Assembly (NCBI GenBank): GCA_036245805.1
Contig: BTRK01000002.1
Coordinates: 6,010,689 to 6,074,688 of the forward strand
Direction: 5' to 3'
Source of the DNA: Pristionchus mayeri
Taxonomy: Eukaryota; Nematoda; Chromadorea; Rhabditida; Neodiplogasteridae
DNA length: 64,000 bases
A model generated the notes under the pieces. The model saw only the letters and a program-made list of their open reading frames with translations, searched no databases and had not been told where the DNA came from. This document shows, in pieces, positions 12,264-23,541 of the stretch (the first letter of the stretch is position 1; every line of letters begins with the position of its first letter). The position numbers were made by a program, and so were the translations under genes.

Positions 12264-13371
12264 ACGAAGAAATACACGCACCCCCGCCCATCTTATAAAT
12301 TCATCGGGTTCACAGATCGGACTGAAGTGATATCACAATTTCGCACAGCAAACACTACGTTTTCTCTTCTCCCTATTCGAATATACTAGTGTATAGCACG
12401 AGGTGGTTGGCAAAGGAGACGAGTAAGAGGTCATCCTAGCCATCGGGTACATAGACTGCAGTGATATCATTATTCACGTAGCATTTGATCGCAGTCGATG
12501 TGGAGCTGTGGCAACCGGCAAACTGGTCGTCTGTACAGCGTTGACTTAAAAAGGGAAGTTCGACTATGATAATCCCGATGCACTGCATTCTATGACAAAT
12601 TTCCAGAAAAATTCGCTTCTTGACCAATCGCCAGAGAGCATGTAAATTCGCGAGAGTTTACTTTCTCTGCGCTGTCTCATCTCTTGCCCACCCCTCAAAA
12701 AAGCCGTACCGATGGGCTAAGGAAAAGATTCGTCGGCAAATGTGCAATCCTATCTTAGATGTATTTTTGTATTTATTTACTGTTGGTAAATCAACGATGT
12801 ATCTACTTGGACAATCGCCTCATGTTGTGTTTCATCCAACGGCGTTTTACTGCCAAAACATTCGTGTCGAGATGAGAGCCGGGCCGTTAAAAAGAAATGA
12901 CTTGGAATTTTTCCAGCTGTTGTGAAGTAGCTGGCAAATTTCCCAAAACGCTCTCTTTCTCTGTCCTATCTTTTTCTCGCTCACCCCCCTTGGAACGCCT
13001 ATTTCGCCATGTTTATTTTCCGATGATGAATTCTCTTTAAATACATTTGGTACACTTTAAATACGTGTTATTCTGTGTAAGTGTTCTGTTTCAATTCACT
13101 TATTGCCTTCCTTGTTACTCCAAACGTTGTACATGCATCAAAAGCTGAAGAACGTTTAAAAGGCTCATAATTGGATAAAAACTCTCGTGTTGGACTAGGA
13201 GATGGTCCTTCGTTTTGCTCTATTGAACAATTGTTATTATGCAGTACGGATAAAAATGTTTACAAATCTAGTTATCAAGTGCCTATAAGAGGTAACTGCA
13301 ACCGTTAAAATATATTATTAAAACTCTTTCTAAGTTCTTCTTCTCTAAAAATCAATCCAATTTATTACAGG
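12264..13371. other. Intergenic region, ACS 3' side to membrane-protein gene
   Basis: No supported gene. On the minus strand, 12627-12436 could encode a short Cys-containing stretch (QRCTDDQFAGCHSSTS, then KCYVNNDITAVYVPDG) that might be the last exon of an unseen gene, but no signal peptide or splice partner was found. Two C/T-rich blocks (12655-12705 and 12945-12995) resemble each other loosely. Confidence 0.5.
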
Positions 13372-15523
13372 ATGCCTAGAAACATTCGGTGCGGGTTCTT
13401 CGACTATCAGGTATGGTATTGCTTTCATTCCGAAAAAAATCGGAAAGATTTTCTTCACTTTACCGTCATGATTCCCTTTGTCTAGTCGATTTTCGGAGTT
13501 ATGTTCCTTTCTTCTACACTCCCTCTTATTAAACCTCTCTATCACATTATTACTTGGGTTTATTTTATTTTTGTTTTGCTACGACGCTTTAAAAACAACT
13601 AATTTCATCGTTTTTTCCATTCAATCGCAAATTACAGATAGCATATGTGGTCCCATATGTGATCTCCTCTATAATCTTCGCCATCTCTCTCCTTCTTTAC
13701 CTCCTAGCACCCGATTCTGCTGCTCGAGTGGTCAGTTTACAACCTTTCTTCTTTAAATATTTACTCATTATTTTCGAAATTTATCATGCTCGTTGTTGCT
13801 TACTACTACGTGAGTTTGCGCTGAAACTGAAAATATCAAGCGTGCATGTCTATTTACAAATATACTTCAGATAATGTGCATTATTCTGTCGGTCTCTCTT
13901 CTGTGCTCAGTGATGGCTTCCATCGGAATATATCGTGGACCGTCCTTCCTCCTCATACCTTTCATCTTTCTCGGCGTTAGTTTTTAAAAGATATTTGCAT
14001 AAATCAATTTTGTAAACTTAATCTTGCCCGAAAGGAAAGTGGGGGGAGGGGGGGGGGTTGACATTTGCCCAACGAACATTTGCACAACAAATCGCCGTGC
14101 GCTTGAGATTCGAGGTAGTGACGTAGGAGTTGCTTAATTGTTACCAGAATCTGCTCCCCTATATTTGAATGTATATATCTTGTTACCAGGCGATCTTGAG
14201 TTTCACTCCAAATCCACTAATCCCTATTCATAGAATGTGCATTTCCATGATCCCCTATACGTTGAAACTCATGACCGCCTGGTAACAAGATTTATATATG
14301 CAAATGTAGGGGAGCACATACTGGTAACAATGAAGCAATTCCCAAGTCGCTACCTCGAATCGCAAGCGAACGGCGATTTGTTGTGCAAATGTCACCCCCC
14401 CCCTCCCCCCGAAAGTTCTATTCATATTGAAATTAAACCTCAATTTCTTTAGAGCATCCTGTTAACGTCGGGCATAGCTATATTAATTCTCGCTGTAATA
14501 TTTTCGATTATTCAGAATAAATCTATGTTCAGGTGAATATTTTATGTCCGTTGTTTTTAAATCCATTCAATTTCGTATCTACGAAAAAATGATTGAGAAT
14601 TTAAACAATCCTATATCGATCTTTCCAGATTCTTCGTGGACAATGCACTCGACTTACATCTTTTCGATCCTATCGTTCTCTTGTTCTCCGAGCCTCAAGG
14701 TGATTTCTGAAAAAAAAAATTCAAAATCTCTGTTGAGAAGAAAATGTACACTCCTTTTGATATGACCATTATATTGTGTTCGGGGAAGGCGGAGCGTGTC
14801 TTCAAACTCTGGTATGCGTCTTCAAGTGGCGCACAAGTTTGGTGTCTACTTGGGATCCCTCTCTCTTATAACTCTGACCGACTACCAAGTTGGAGTCAAT
14901 GAAATTTCGTGGGAGTTAGTTGGTCAGAGATAGGAGCAATAAGAAGAGCGCGATGGATCCCAGGTGGAGATATCTTGTCCGCCACTTAAACACACACCAT
15001 GAAAAAGTTTATGGTGCATAACGATAACATATAAGCGGCTACCTACGTTGCGCCGTTTTGAGTTCTTACGGTTCTGATTTATCTCCTTTCAGCCCTCTCT
15101 GATCGATCATCAAGTGCACTCAACGACATCTTCCCTCCCATATTGGGCGCCAACGTTACCCTCATCCTCACGTCCGCCGTAGCCTTCATGACGATTTTGA
15201 GCGATGTATGCTATTGGAATGCTCAATATTCATTCTGTCTTCGTTGTTGTACTTTTTTTCGCTGCAGATATTTTTTTCTAATTGCACGTATAACAAAGAA
15301 ATAAGTCGTTGCAGAACTTTATTTGCCTCATTTGACATCAGTTTCTATGGCGTAATTTCAGTCTATCGAGCATCTCAATGCATTCCATCAAAAGAAGGGT
15401 GCAGAGAAAGATCGAGGGAAGTTGACACACTTCCGCGTTGTGCACCTCTACACGATTGAAAAATCCTCAGAATTTGAGCATGTGCGAACTATATGCATTT
15501 CCCAAAGGCACACAAGCAAATAG
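13372..15523 (+). CDS. Predicted four-to-five-pass membrane protein, 220 aa
   Basis: Seven exons close in frame: 13372-13410, 13638-13730, 13871-13975, 14453-14532, 14629-14699, 15093-15205, 15362-15523 (663 nt). The start follows an acceptor (TTTATTACAG) by one base, typical of spliced-leader trans-splicing. The protein starts MPRNIRCGFFDYQ, then has hydrophobic spans in IAYVVPYVISSIIFAISLLL, IMCIILSVSLLCSVMASIG, FLLIPFIFLG, SILLTSGIAILILAVIFSII and, after an extracytoplasmic-looking loop with an NVT glycosylation motif, ANVTLILTSAVAFMTILSD. The basic, hydrophilic tail ends RHTSK. The compact layout recalls small lysosomal LAPTM-like proteins, but no diagnostic motif was recognised, so function is left open. 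Intron 3 holds a 390-bp inverted repeat. Confidence 0.7.
14028..14415. mobile_element. Inverted-repeat (MITE-like) element in intron 3
   Basis: Long arms pair across a loop at about 14209-14257: TTTGCACAACAAATCGCCGT at the left matches ACGGCGATTTGTTGTGCAAA at the right, and CTTGTTACCAGGCG pairs with CGCCTGGTAACAAG. The outer ends are G-runs against C-runs. No coding capacity. Confidence 0.75.
14800..14995. repeat. Imperfect inverted repeat in intron 5
   Basis: GGGATCCCTCTCTCTTAT near 14850 pairs imperfectly with AAGAAGAGCGCGATGGATCC near 14945, flanked by AAGTGGCGCACAAG and GTCCGCCACTTAA. It looks like an old, mutated MITE. Confidence 0.45.
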
Positions 15524-15917
15524 AAGCATAATTTACCATTGGCAACGTTGTTTAATGGCAGATCTATTTTTTTCATAAAACTCTTTAGGATCGGAGCTTG
15601 GGCCGTTTCTCGGGTTCTCGTAAGGATTTCAATTACAGCTGCACGGTATTCTTTGTTCAATAATTAGAAAATTAGTATATCGTACTTGAGAAGGAAATGG
15701 TACGTGGTGTTTTTATTCGGCTACTACTAGAATTGCCCCACTTGGTGACTAAAATATCCAATTTATGTATTTTCGATTTATCTAGTTCCAAAATATCTAA
15801 ATTTGATGCTATTCTTTCTATTTGTACAAAGTTTTTTTTACAGTTCCTGACCTCTGCACGGAGTGAGATTTTTTCCCCTCGATTCAGCATTTGGTCTTCC
15901 TCAACGCCCATGCTCGA

Positions 15918-16911
15918 ATGAGTACCGAGGGACGCATATGGATGGGGATTAAGGCCGAACAGCCAATATGCCCGGTACGATACCTTACTAAATTGTTCAT
16001 AACCCTACTAGTTCTGTAACACTAAGTGTAATACTATGGTTTAAGTTGACTAAGCTAAGAGTAAGCTCATGCAACCTAATTGAGGACCTAAATTTACATA
16101 TTTTTCACATATTTGCTCGAACACAAAACAGCTTTGTATTTTAGTGAGCTCGTAATATCGATAAGACTTTTTATATTGGTTATTTAAAATCACTATTTTT
16201 AACATAAGCAGAAATGCAAAGAGGAGGTCATGAATCTGGATAAGCTGGTGAAGATTCTGGACGCTCTCGACACTCCCATCCTGCTCGTTGTCATTGGATG
16301 TAGAACAGGCTAAAATATGGCTTACGCAAAATATTATAAAATTCACAGGTTCATACCTGCTCATATTTCCGATTTTTTGTCAGCGAGTGGCAAAAGCAAT
16401 TTATATTTCTGTGATAATTCTCGGCTCTTTATTCTAAGGTAATAGCTTCTCCTCTTCTCGCTCCACCAAACGCGTGTCCGTTCTCTTCGCGGTCGAGGCC
16501 GGTTTCAAGTGCCCGTCTTATAATAGAGCTTGCCCCATCGTCGAACGCGTGCTGAGGGTGAATTAATTTTTTTTTTCAAACTTGTTACTTTTTTTTCATT
16601 CAAATATATAAATTTCACATATTTTGGAGAAGACTATCGTTGCCCAATATTTCTTGTTTAAAAAAACAAGCGATTACTTCGGAGTAATTTCTTATACCTC
16701 GGAAACAATTCATTGATTCATTCTGAAATATAGCTTTAAAAGTTAGATTTTTGCACGAAATTTATAATGATTATTGTTGACCAATGAATAAAATATTATC
16801 AGAGGCTTTCAGAAGTGCGAGCAGCTGCCCACCATCGAGAAAGTCGTCCAGAAGCTCGATGGAACGCCTAGCAACCCGGAGGAGGCTGGACACGTCTTCT
16901 GCCAGCTGTAA
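15918..16911 (+). CDS. Small cysteine-rich protein, unknown function
   Basis: Exons 15918-15974 (MSTEGRIWMGIKAEQPICP), 16212-16299 (KCKEEVMNLDKLVKILDALD...), 16439-16557 (NSFSSSRSTKRVSVLF... CPSYNRACPIVERVLR) and about 16804-16911 (GFQKCEQLPTIEKVVQKL... VFCQL-stop). Cysteines are regularly spaced, but no family could be named; a saposin-like fold was considered without enough support. The frame before the ATG stays open to an acceptor at 15887 (HLVFLNAHAR), so more 5' coding sequence is possible. The last junction does not close with a GT-AG intron: the exon ending at 16557 is phase 0, whereas the last exon needs phase 1 or 2. Either a base is wrong or the gene is broken. Confidence 0.45.
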
Positions 16912-17391
16912 TGACAACGACCCCTTTCCTTAGTGTTACCATTTCTTACATCTGACTCTTCACCAACCCATTTCAGAGTTCCTATTTCTTGTCATCTGGT
17001 ATGATAGACCGAGAAAGGGGATCTTTTTTTTCAGTGTTCATCTATCAATTTCAGAATTCCCATTTCTTTTCAAGAGGTTTATAGTTGATGTAGCATGTTA
17101 GACCGAGAAAGAGGTTCATAGTTTCCCCCGATTTTGAGTTTATTTAGAGAGAGGTAGATCAGATATTGTTCCAATAATTTATTTCATTCTAGTTTATTAG
17201 GAAATGCAGTATAGTTTTATTGTAGATTTGTCGTTACTCGCAGGTATTCTACGTTTGTCTCCAACAAGCGATTCATAATACACCATGTAGAGCTTTAATT
17301 CTTGCTTTCAAATCGGAGTTGGAAAAATGAATAAATCACTTATTCAAATGTATGTTCGTAAAACGTGTTTCAACAGTAGTGGAAGTCTGTC
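16912..17391. other. Intergenic, with a possible tiny upstream exon
   Basis: Mostly AT-rich with no gene. 17204-17243 reads MQYSFIVDLSLLA followed by a GT donor; its phase matches the neuropeptide exon at 21483, but it is a weak signal peptide and is only a candidate. Confidence 0.3.
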
Positions 17392-17648
17392 ACTGTGAGA
17401 ATTGAAACCCAAGCAATGGTGTTAGTGCGAGTGCAGCGAGTGCGTTTGGGAGAATGAAAGAAAAATGGCCGCTGGAAGTTACGCGCGGAATATTTTAAAC
17501 CCAGTTTGCGGTTCATACTCGGCCTCTCAATTTACGCTCCAGTTCTACGCTGTTTTGGAGCTTTCCACTAAATTTTACTTTAATTTATAGTTTAAATTTC
17601 ATTCTCGCCTGCTTGTGAATACCGCTTAGCCATTAAGCGTCATAATTG
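17392..17648 (+). repeat. Left terminal inverted repeat
   Basis: Matches 20805-21061 in reverse complement over its whole length with scattered mismatches, e.g. AAATTTTACTTTAATTTATA against TATAAATTAAAGTAAAATTT. Confidence 0.9.
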
Positions 17649-17773
17649 CACGGGTTCGAGCAGCAGCGAGCCGCACGACTCAACTTTTTGAATATTTTCT
17701 AAACTTGTCTTGTCATTTGTTTCCTTCACGTTCATCAATGTAGCAGTCGACACACTAAACCTGATCATTTCAG

Positions 17774-17925
17774 TACGCGCCGTCTCCTCAAGAAGTACAG
17801 AGAGGCCAAGAAGATCGACAAGCACCTGTACCACGGTCGGTGGCTTCGTGCCAAGGGTAACGCTTTCAAGAACAAGAGAAACCTCATGGAGTTCATCTTC
17901 AAGAAAAAAGTTGAGAACGATAGAT
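17774..17925 (+). pseudogene. rpl-19: Ribosomal protein eL19 exon fragment inside the transposon
   Basis: After a perfect acceptor (CATTTCAG, ending at 17773) the + strand encodes [19 protein letters not shown], then [20 protein letters not shown], ending VENDR. This is the central-to-C-terminal segment of eL19 (L19e), roughly 50 of about 195 residues; the rest of the gene is absent. The reading frame then runs into non-eL19 sequence. Because an intron acceptor is kept, capture was at DNA level rather than from mRNA. It sits just inside the left terminal repeat, as in Pack-TIR elements. It is not expected to make a working ribosomal protein. Confidence 0.85.
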
Positions 17926-18187
17926 TACTTTCATCATTGTTTTTTAAATTGTGGATAAACGATGATTTTATGCTTTGTTTTTTATTATCAACGGTTATTG
18001 GATGGGCTATGACAATCGGCTAGCGATTTATCTCTCGATAATCTATACAAAAGCGGAACAACGTAAATAAAGACGACATCAAAAAATACAATGGACGACG
18101 GACGAGATATACGGTCGAGGATGATGATGAGGAGGGCAGAGAGGAGGTGCTAATTTTATATGATTCGGTGGATCCCATGTCAAAATT

Positions 18188-19101
18188 TTGATTCAGTCGG
18201 TGGAAGCAGTAACTCCCTTCAGTACCCCGAATTCCCCAACCAATCCTATCCATCCCAGACTATCTCTCCCCTCGTTGACTACTCCCATTCTCTCTTCCCG
18301 CCCTAGTAATTCTCCATCGCCTAAGTTCAAAGAATTGTATCGTACCCCTTTCCGTTCTGGATTGCCTGGAAAGGCACTCCCTCCTCCTATAACCCCCCGC
18401 TCACAGCAGAGGAATAGCCTACTTTTCAAGCAGTTTCCTAGGCCGTATCTCCCAAGCAATCTCCCCTGTCATCTCGTCTCCTTTCTGTATCAACTTCTCC
18501 AAGCATTACCATCTCAGATTCTTATGTTTCCCTTGTTCAGTCTCCCATTTCTCCCCTATTCGTGAATTGTGAATCGGACAGTTCTTCCCATTCTGTTACG
18601 TCTACCACTCAGTCATGCACTACGTCTATTGTCTTCTCTCCCCATAATCCTCCATCTATTGCTTCGTTCTCCACACCACCTACTTCTTCAATCTCCACTC
18701 CTTCCCACTCCCCTCTCCTCCCCTCTCCACCATCTTCTTCCTTCCAGTCCTCATCTTCTTCCCATCCTCCTCCTTCGGCCAGAGTCCCTGCAAACAAATT
18801 TCATAAGTCGGCGCCCTTTCCTCGTTTCCATCTCACTCAGTTTCTTTCAATCATTCAACCGTTGTCCATTCCGAAACCCTCTTCTAATAGTAAGGCTCGT
18901 CAACCCAGAGTTGTCCATTGTCAGAAAACTAGGGCCCTTATTCTACGAATGCACTCCTTACTCCTTGCCAACGGTCTCGGAGATCTTTCCGCCGAGCTAG
19001 GGTCGCTGCTCTTCACCATCCATCCTCAAACCGTGACCAGGATAATAACTGGAAGACCCTCATGCGACCTGACGAAATTTCCCCCATGTGCCCCCCCCTA
19101 A
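18188..19101 (+). other. Ser/Pro/Thr-rich open frame inside the transposon
   Basis: Two frames (18188-18565 and 18562-19101) overlap and give low-complexity Ser/Pro/Thr sequence followed by KARQPRVVHCQKTRALILRM. It may be the N-terminal part of the decayed transposase; composition alone can keep such frames open. Confidence 0.3.
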
Positions 19102-19289
19102 GGTCAACATGTCTCAAAAGGCAATCCAAGAGCGGTTAACAGGTAGTTTCTCTATGGAGACTATAGACAAGGTGTGAAACACGAATGAACAGTGCAATAC
19201 AGATTTTTTTAAGCTGCGCACGTTCGCACATAAGGAGTTCTTCGCCGTCTACAAGCGAATGACATTGAAACAGTTGAAGGATCGCAAAA

Positions 19290-20749
19290 GTGAATGGCTT
19301 GGAGAGGTTAGATGAGTTCATGTTAATCACTCCAAATGGAATTAAAGAAGGACAAAGATCGTCCCTGCTCCATTCCTACTATCCGTCTTCTGCTTCATGG
19401 AATGGACTTTTCATTCATAAAACTCCAAACCCGGACACATGTCTATATGGATTCCGGCCTCTGCAGACTGCAAGCCCACTTCCTATGGTTCAGAAACTGT
19501 ATGGAATAGGTAGATGGCTATGCTTTCGCAGGAAAATGGACCAGCTGCGAAAAGCAGGAAATTTGCTCATTTGGAGTTGCAACGAGACATGGGTCCACAA
19601 GGGGATGCGGCCCCGCATGGGATGGCAAGATTGCCAAGCCGCCAAATTTCCCCTTACCTTCCTCAAGAATGGTCTAACAGTGAGATTCCTTACAGAGGAA
19701 ATGAGCAAATAATTTTGATTTCTAAGGCCGGCAACAGTGCCCAGTGGATGAAGGGGGAGAGACTGGTAATCGTTGCCTGTCTGTCTCACGATGGCTTCAG
19801 ATGCCCGAAAGTGTGGAGGACTGGAAAGGAAGATGACGGGGGGGACTATCATAAAGAGATGAACGCGAAGGTGAATACGCCCTGCAATGAGTGAAGATAA
19901 TATGCCCACTATATCGCAAGCTTAATGGCTAAATGACAGGAATTCGAGGCATATGTGGAGAAGGTCTTCGTTACCCTTAAAGCTGAAGCAGACATGAAGC
20001 AAAAGACCCCAGTTCTGCAGCAAAAGACCCCAGTTCTGACAACGCAGCATACCACTCCCGGTATTTCCGTTATCAACATAATGCTCTGAAACTAAACAAC
20101 CATGAAATAGAGTGAAGGATCGAATGCCCCGCCAGAATGACAAGAAGGCTGTAATGTCTGAGTGGTTGATAAGACACGGAATGCCTTGCCCCGACTCATA
20201 GAAGAAGGTCTATATCGAAGGAAATGAGGGTGTCATATTACTTTCTTCAGAGAGATATGGCGGCAGCACTCAGGCAACTAGACAGACGAGAGTACAACGT
20301 CTATGTTGTCGATGAGATGGCCAAGTAAAAAAAGCACCGTAAAAAATAAAAATAAACTCTCTAAGGAAATATGGGGTGACGTTGGTTCGAACTCCGCCCT
20401 ACATGGCCGAGTACGCGCCCATAGAATTCGGCTGGGGTTCAATGAAGAAAGCGATGGCGGATGTCATTGAACACAATGATGATGGTTCGATCATTCGGGC
20501 CAAGTTAATTGAATGGATGGAGCAGTTCCCCGCCGATAAAGCCGCTAATTTCAGTTACAACTACTTGAATGACAACTACCCCTTATGTTTAGTCTCGTAT
20601 CTCTGAAGGTGCATTGACTTTCGACCCGAAGGAACTGACCGTGGAAGAGGTCGTCGATGCCGCCGAAGCCATCATCGACGACAATGACGAAGAAGAGGTC
20701 GTCGACCTAGATAATATTGACTTTAGTGAAATTGACGAAGATAGGTGAA
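19290..20749 (+). pseudogene. Decayed DDE (Tc1/IS630-like) transposase
   Basis: Fragments in shifting frames: near 19580 CNETWVHKGMRPRMGWQD resembles the first catalytic block (DETW-type) of IS630/Tc1-like transposases; 19740-19800 gives WMKGERLVIVACLSHDGF, the GKGERLI-type strand; 20376-20606 gives RTPPYMAEYAPIEFGWGSMK, the LPPYxPxxNPIE-type block with the last acidic residue; 20609-20749 gives an acidic tail ending FSEIDEDR-stop. Stops and frame changes between the blocks make it non-functional. Confidence 0.65.
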
Positions 20750-21061
20750 CACAATAGAAATCGAATTTTCAATTGTTTTGACGTGAAATGGAAATAAAAT
20801 GTTACAATTATGACGCATAATGGCTAAGCGGTATTCACAAGCAGGCGAGAATGAAATTTTAACTATAAATTAAAGTAAAATTTAGTGGAAAGCTCCAAAA
20901 CAGCGTAGAACTGGAGCGAAAATTGAGAGGCCGAGTATGAACCGCAAACTGGGTTTAAAATATTCCGCGCGTAACATCCAGCGGCCACTTTTTTTTCATT
21001 CTCCCAAACGCACTCGCTGCACTCGCACTAACACCATTGCTTGGGTTTCAATTCTCACAGT

Positions 21062-21482
21062 AAAATACTTGTATTCTCAACAATTTTCCTGTGGGGAACA
21101 ATAACTGTAGGGAAACGGTCGGTCTATGTTTTCACAATGCTTTTTCAATAAAATAGAGTGTAATACCAATTATTGTTCGGCGCAATTATTGTTTGTATAT
21201 AATACTATTCAGTAGATTCTCGGATTAAAGCAGTGAATATTGCTCAGGAATCGAAATTTGTCTGGCGCTATTCATTCTAAATTAAATTTGCTTCTCGTTG
21301 TTTCTTCTTGTTACTTATTAATTTTCAATTTTTCGATCTACTAGCTACTACTGACATACAACCTCTCCTCCGCTATTCGAAAAATTTAATTTTAACTTCG
21401 AATTTCGTTATTTGCTTCTCTCGATTTGGCCATCGTTTTTAAAAAAGGCTGTAAAAAAAGGCTATCTGCGCCCGTGCTGTAG
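21062..21482. other. AT-rich stretch before the neuropeptide exons
   Basis: No ATG followed by a usable signal peptide was found here. The frame of the first neuropeptide exon is open back to a TAA near 21458 and reads AICARAVEDPNF, which could be the end of a signal peptide, but no good acceptor precedes it. Confidence 0.4.
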
Positions 21483-23048
21483 AGGATCCCAACTTCGCCA
21501 TAGGCAGAACCAACTTCAGGTTGCTACCAGGAACGTAGTGCGAGAATGGGATAATGTAGAGTTGGTTAGATGAATAATGTTCTCTCTTCAGACCCGGACC
21601 CGGCAAGCGAGAAACTGAAGAGGATCCCAGCCTCGCCCACGGCAGACCAGGCTTCAGGTGGGTGCCCACTGGATACTGCAGATCAGGCGCGGATACTGTA
21701 GTTTGGCATAAATGAAATGAGAATGAGTTTTGCAGACCGGGCAAGCGCGAGTACCCTCCGTGTCCAATCTGCGATACCCTCGGAACAACAACCACCACCA
21801 TCAGGTTGGTGCCAGTTCCACATTCCCGGAACCAGAACCGGTAGTTGGGACCAGATCGAAATGACCGGGGCCAGCACCGGCGAATATACTGCAGATATCA
21901 CTCTCTCACTGAAACTTTTCAGACCCGTCACGCGCGTTGCCACGTACCCTCCAGCCCCGCGTTACCCTGGTCATTACCGCGACAGCTCAACAACTACCAC
22001 TAAGAGGTTGGTACAAGATCCAGATATCAGGAGAAGCATGTTTCAGATATCACTCTTAATGATATTTTTCAGACCCGTCACCCGATTTGCCACGTACCCT
22101 CCTGCCACCCCTACTAAGCGTTACACTTATCGTTACGGCGACAGCTCAACAACCACCACTAGAAGGTTTGGTCAAGAATCAGCTACCCGTAGCCATAACT
22201 GGCGGCTATACTGAAATTACAGCTTACTGTAGATATGGAATACTGAAATTTATCAACAAATGTTTTGTATTCAGACCCGGCAAGCGCGAGGTTGAAGAGA
22301 ACCCCAGCCTCGCCCTCGGCAGGCCCAACTTCAGGTTGGTACCAGAGTCGCAGTTCGGGACAGGGATACTGTCGCTTTTGATTTTTGAATAATATTTTAT
22401 CTTCAGACCCGGACCCGGCAAGCGCGAGGTTGAAGAGAACCCCAGCCTCGCGCTGGGAAGACCCAACTTTAGGTTGGCACCAGAGTCGCAGTTCGGGACA
22501 GGGATACTGTCGCTTTTAATTTTTGAATAATATTTTATCTTCAGACCCGGACCCGGCAAGCGCGAGGTTGAAGAGAACCCCAGCCTCGCCCTGGGAAGAC
22601 CCAACTTCAGGTTGGCACCAGAGTCGCAGTTCGGGACAGGGATACTGTCGCTTTTGATTTTTGAATAATATTTTATCTTCAGACCCGGACCCGGCAAGCG
22701 CAAGGTTGAAGAGAACCCCAGCCTCGCGCTGGGAAGACCCAACTTTAGGTTGGCACCAGAGTCGCAGTTCGGGACAGGGATACTGTCGCTTTTAATTTTT
22801 GAATAATATTTTATCTTCAGACCCGGACCCGGCAAGCGCGAGATTGAAGAGAACCCCAGCCTCGCCCTGGGAAGTCCCAACTTCAGGTTGGTACCAGGGC
22901 CAACGTAGGGTACCGGGATACTGTCGCTTTGGATTTTTATTAATGTTTTCCCTTCAGACCCGGATCCGGCAAGCGCGACTTATTTTCGTGCAGGGGGATG
23001 GAGTGCGATCCTCGTCGATGTAAAAGATGTCTTTACTATCCCTCATAA
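21483..23048 (+). CDS. RPamide-type neuropeptide precursor (5' exon not found)
   Basis: Eleven exons, all internal ones with the same phase (AG|A): 21483-21519, 21592-21657, 21736-21804, 21923-22006, 22073-22165, 22275-22334, 22407-22472, 22545-22610, 22683-22748, 22821-22886, 22958-23048. Peptides form across exon junctions: AIGRTNFRPGPGKR, AHGRPGFRPGKR, four ALGRPNFRPGPGKR copies and ALGSPNFRPGSGKR. The GRxGFRPG core plus GKR amidation/cleavage site is that of nematode RPamides (NLP-2, NLP-22, NLP-23), known ligands of GnRH/AKH-like receptors. Exons 3-5 encode spacers (EYPPCPICDTL and two TTTTK/RR repeats). The last exon encodes a tail with four cysteines (DLFSCRGMECDPRRCKRC) and a TAA stop. 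The signal peptide exon is missing nearby; the 3.7 kb transposon lies just upstream and may separate it. Confidence 0.8.
22275..22957. repeat. 138-bp tandem exon-plus-intron array in the RPamide gene
   Basis: Exon starts at 22275, 22407, 22545, 22683, 22821 and 22958 are 132, 138, 138, 138 and 137 bases apart. Each unit is one exon (66 nt in the full copies) plus a 72-nt intron; the introns are almost identical (GTTGGCACCAGAGTCGCAGT at the start), so the copies arose by recent unequal exchange. Confidence 0.9.
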
Positions 23049-23541
23049 ATTATTTCGATGATTCATATTTGCTAATTACAGTGTGGAATGTAGTAACATT
23101 AGAGAAACAGTGAATTGACGATATTCACACTGGGATCAATAATATGTGTGACCTCACGTTGCTGTGATTTTTCTTGGCCTTAGAATATCTGCGAAATGCT
23201 ATTGAAAGACTACGGTTTCGAGATTTAGCGTCTTTTTTTCGGAATTGAAATGAAAAAATTAAAGTAGCGAAAGGATGACTGCACAATATGGAAATAATGA
23301 CAGTGGTGTATGATAGAATATCGTGAATACTATACTAGCCCCATACGATAATAGAACTTGGAATTGAATATCATCTAATACAGTATTGCGATGATGCACT
23401 ATTTGCCAATCACAGTGTGCAATGAAAGTTTATTAGTATTTTTTTCGTTTTGTTCCTGTTCCAGCATCTCTTTTCCATTCTTGCATACTGATCATAATTA
23501 TTTCAAGAATCAAGGAATAATTTTTATTCTGTTCTTAATAT
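23049..23541. other. Tail-to-tail intergenic region
   Basis: AT-rich space between the RPamide stop (+) and the mucin-like gene stop (-). No coding or repeat feature recognised. Confidence 0.6.

Larger units (their letters stand above)
17392..21061. mobile_element. DNA transposon with 257-bp terminal inverted repeats
   Basis: The left end 17392-17648 and right end 20805-21061 are inverted copies: ACTGTGAGAATTGAAACCC at the outer left, GGGTTTCAATTCTCACAGT at the outer right, and CATAATTG/CAATTATG at the inner ends. A few mismatches show some age. Between them lie an eL19 fragment, a Ser/Pro-rich reading frame and a broken DDE-type transposase. Flanks read CA at the left and TA at the right next to CTGTGAG/CTCACAG, so a TA target duplication with one mutation is possible. 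Confidence 0.85.
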
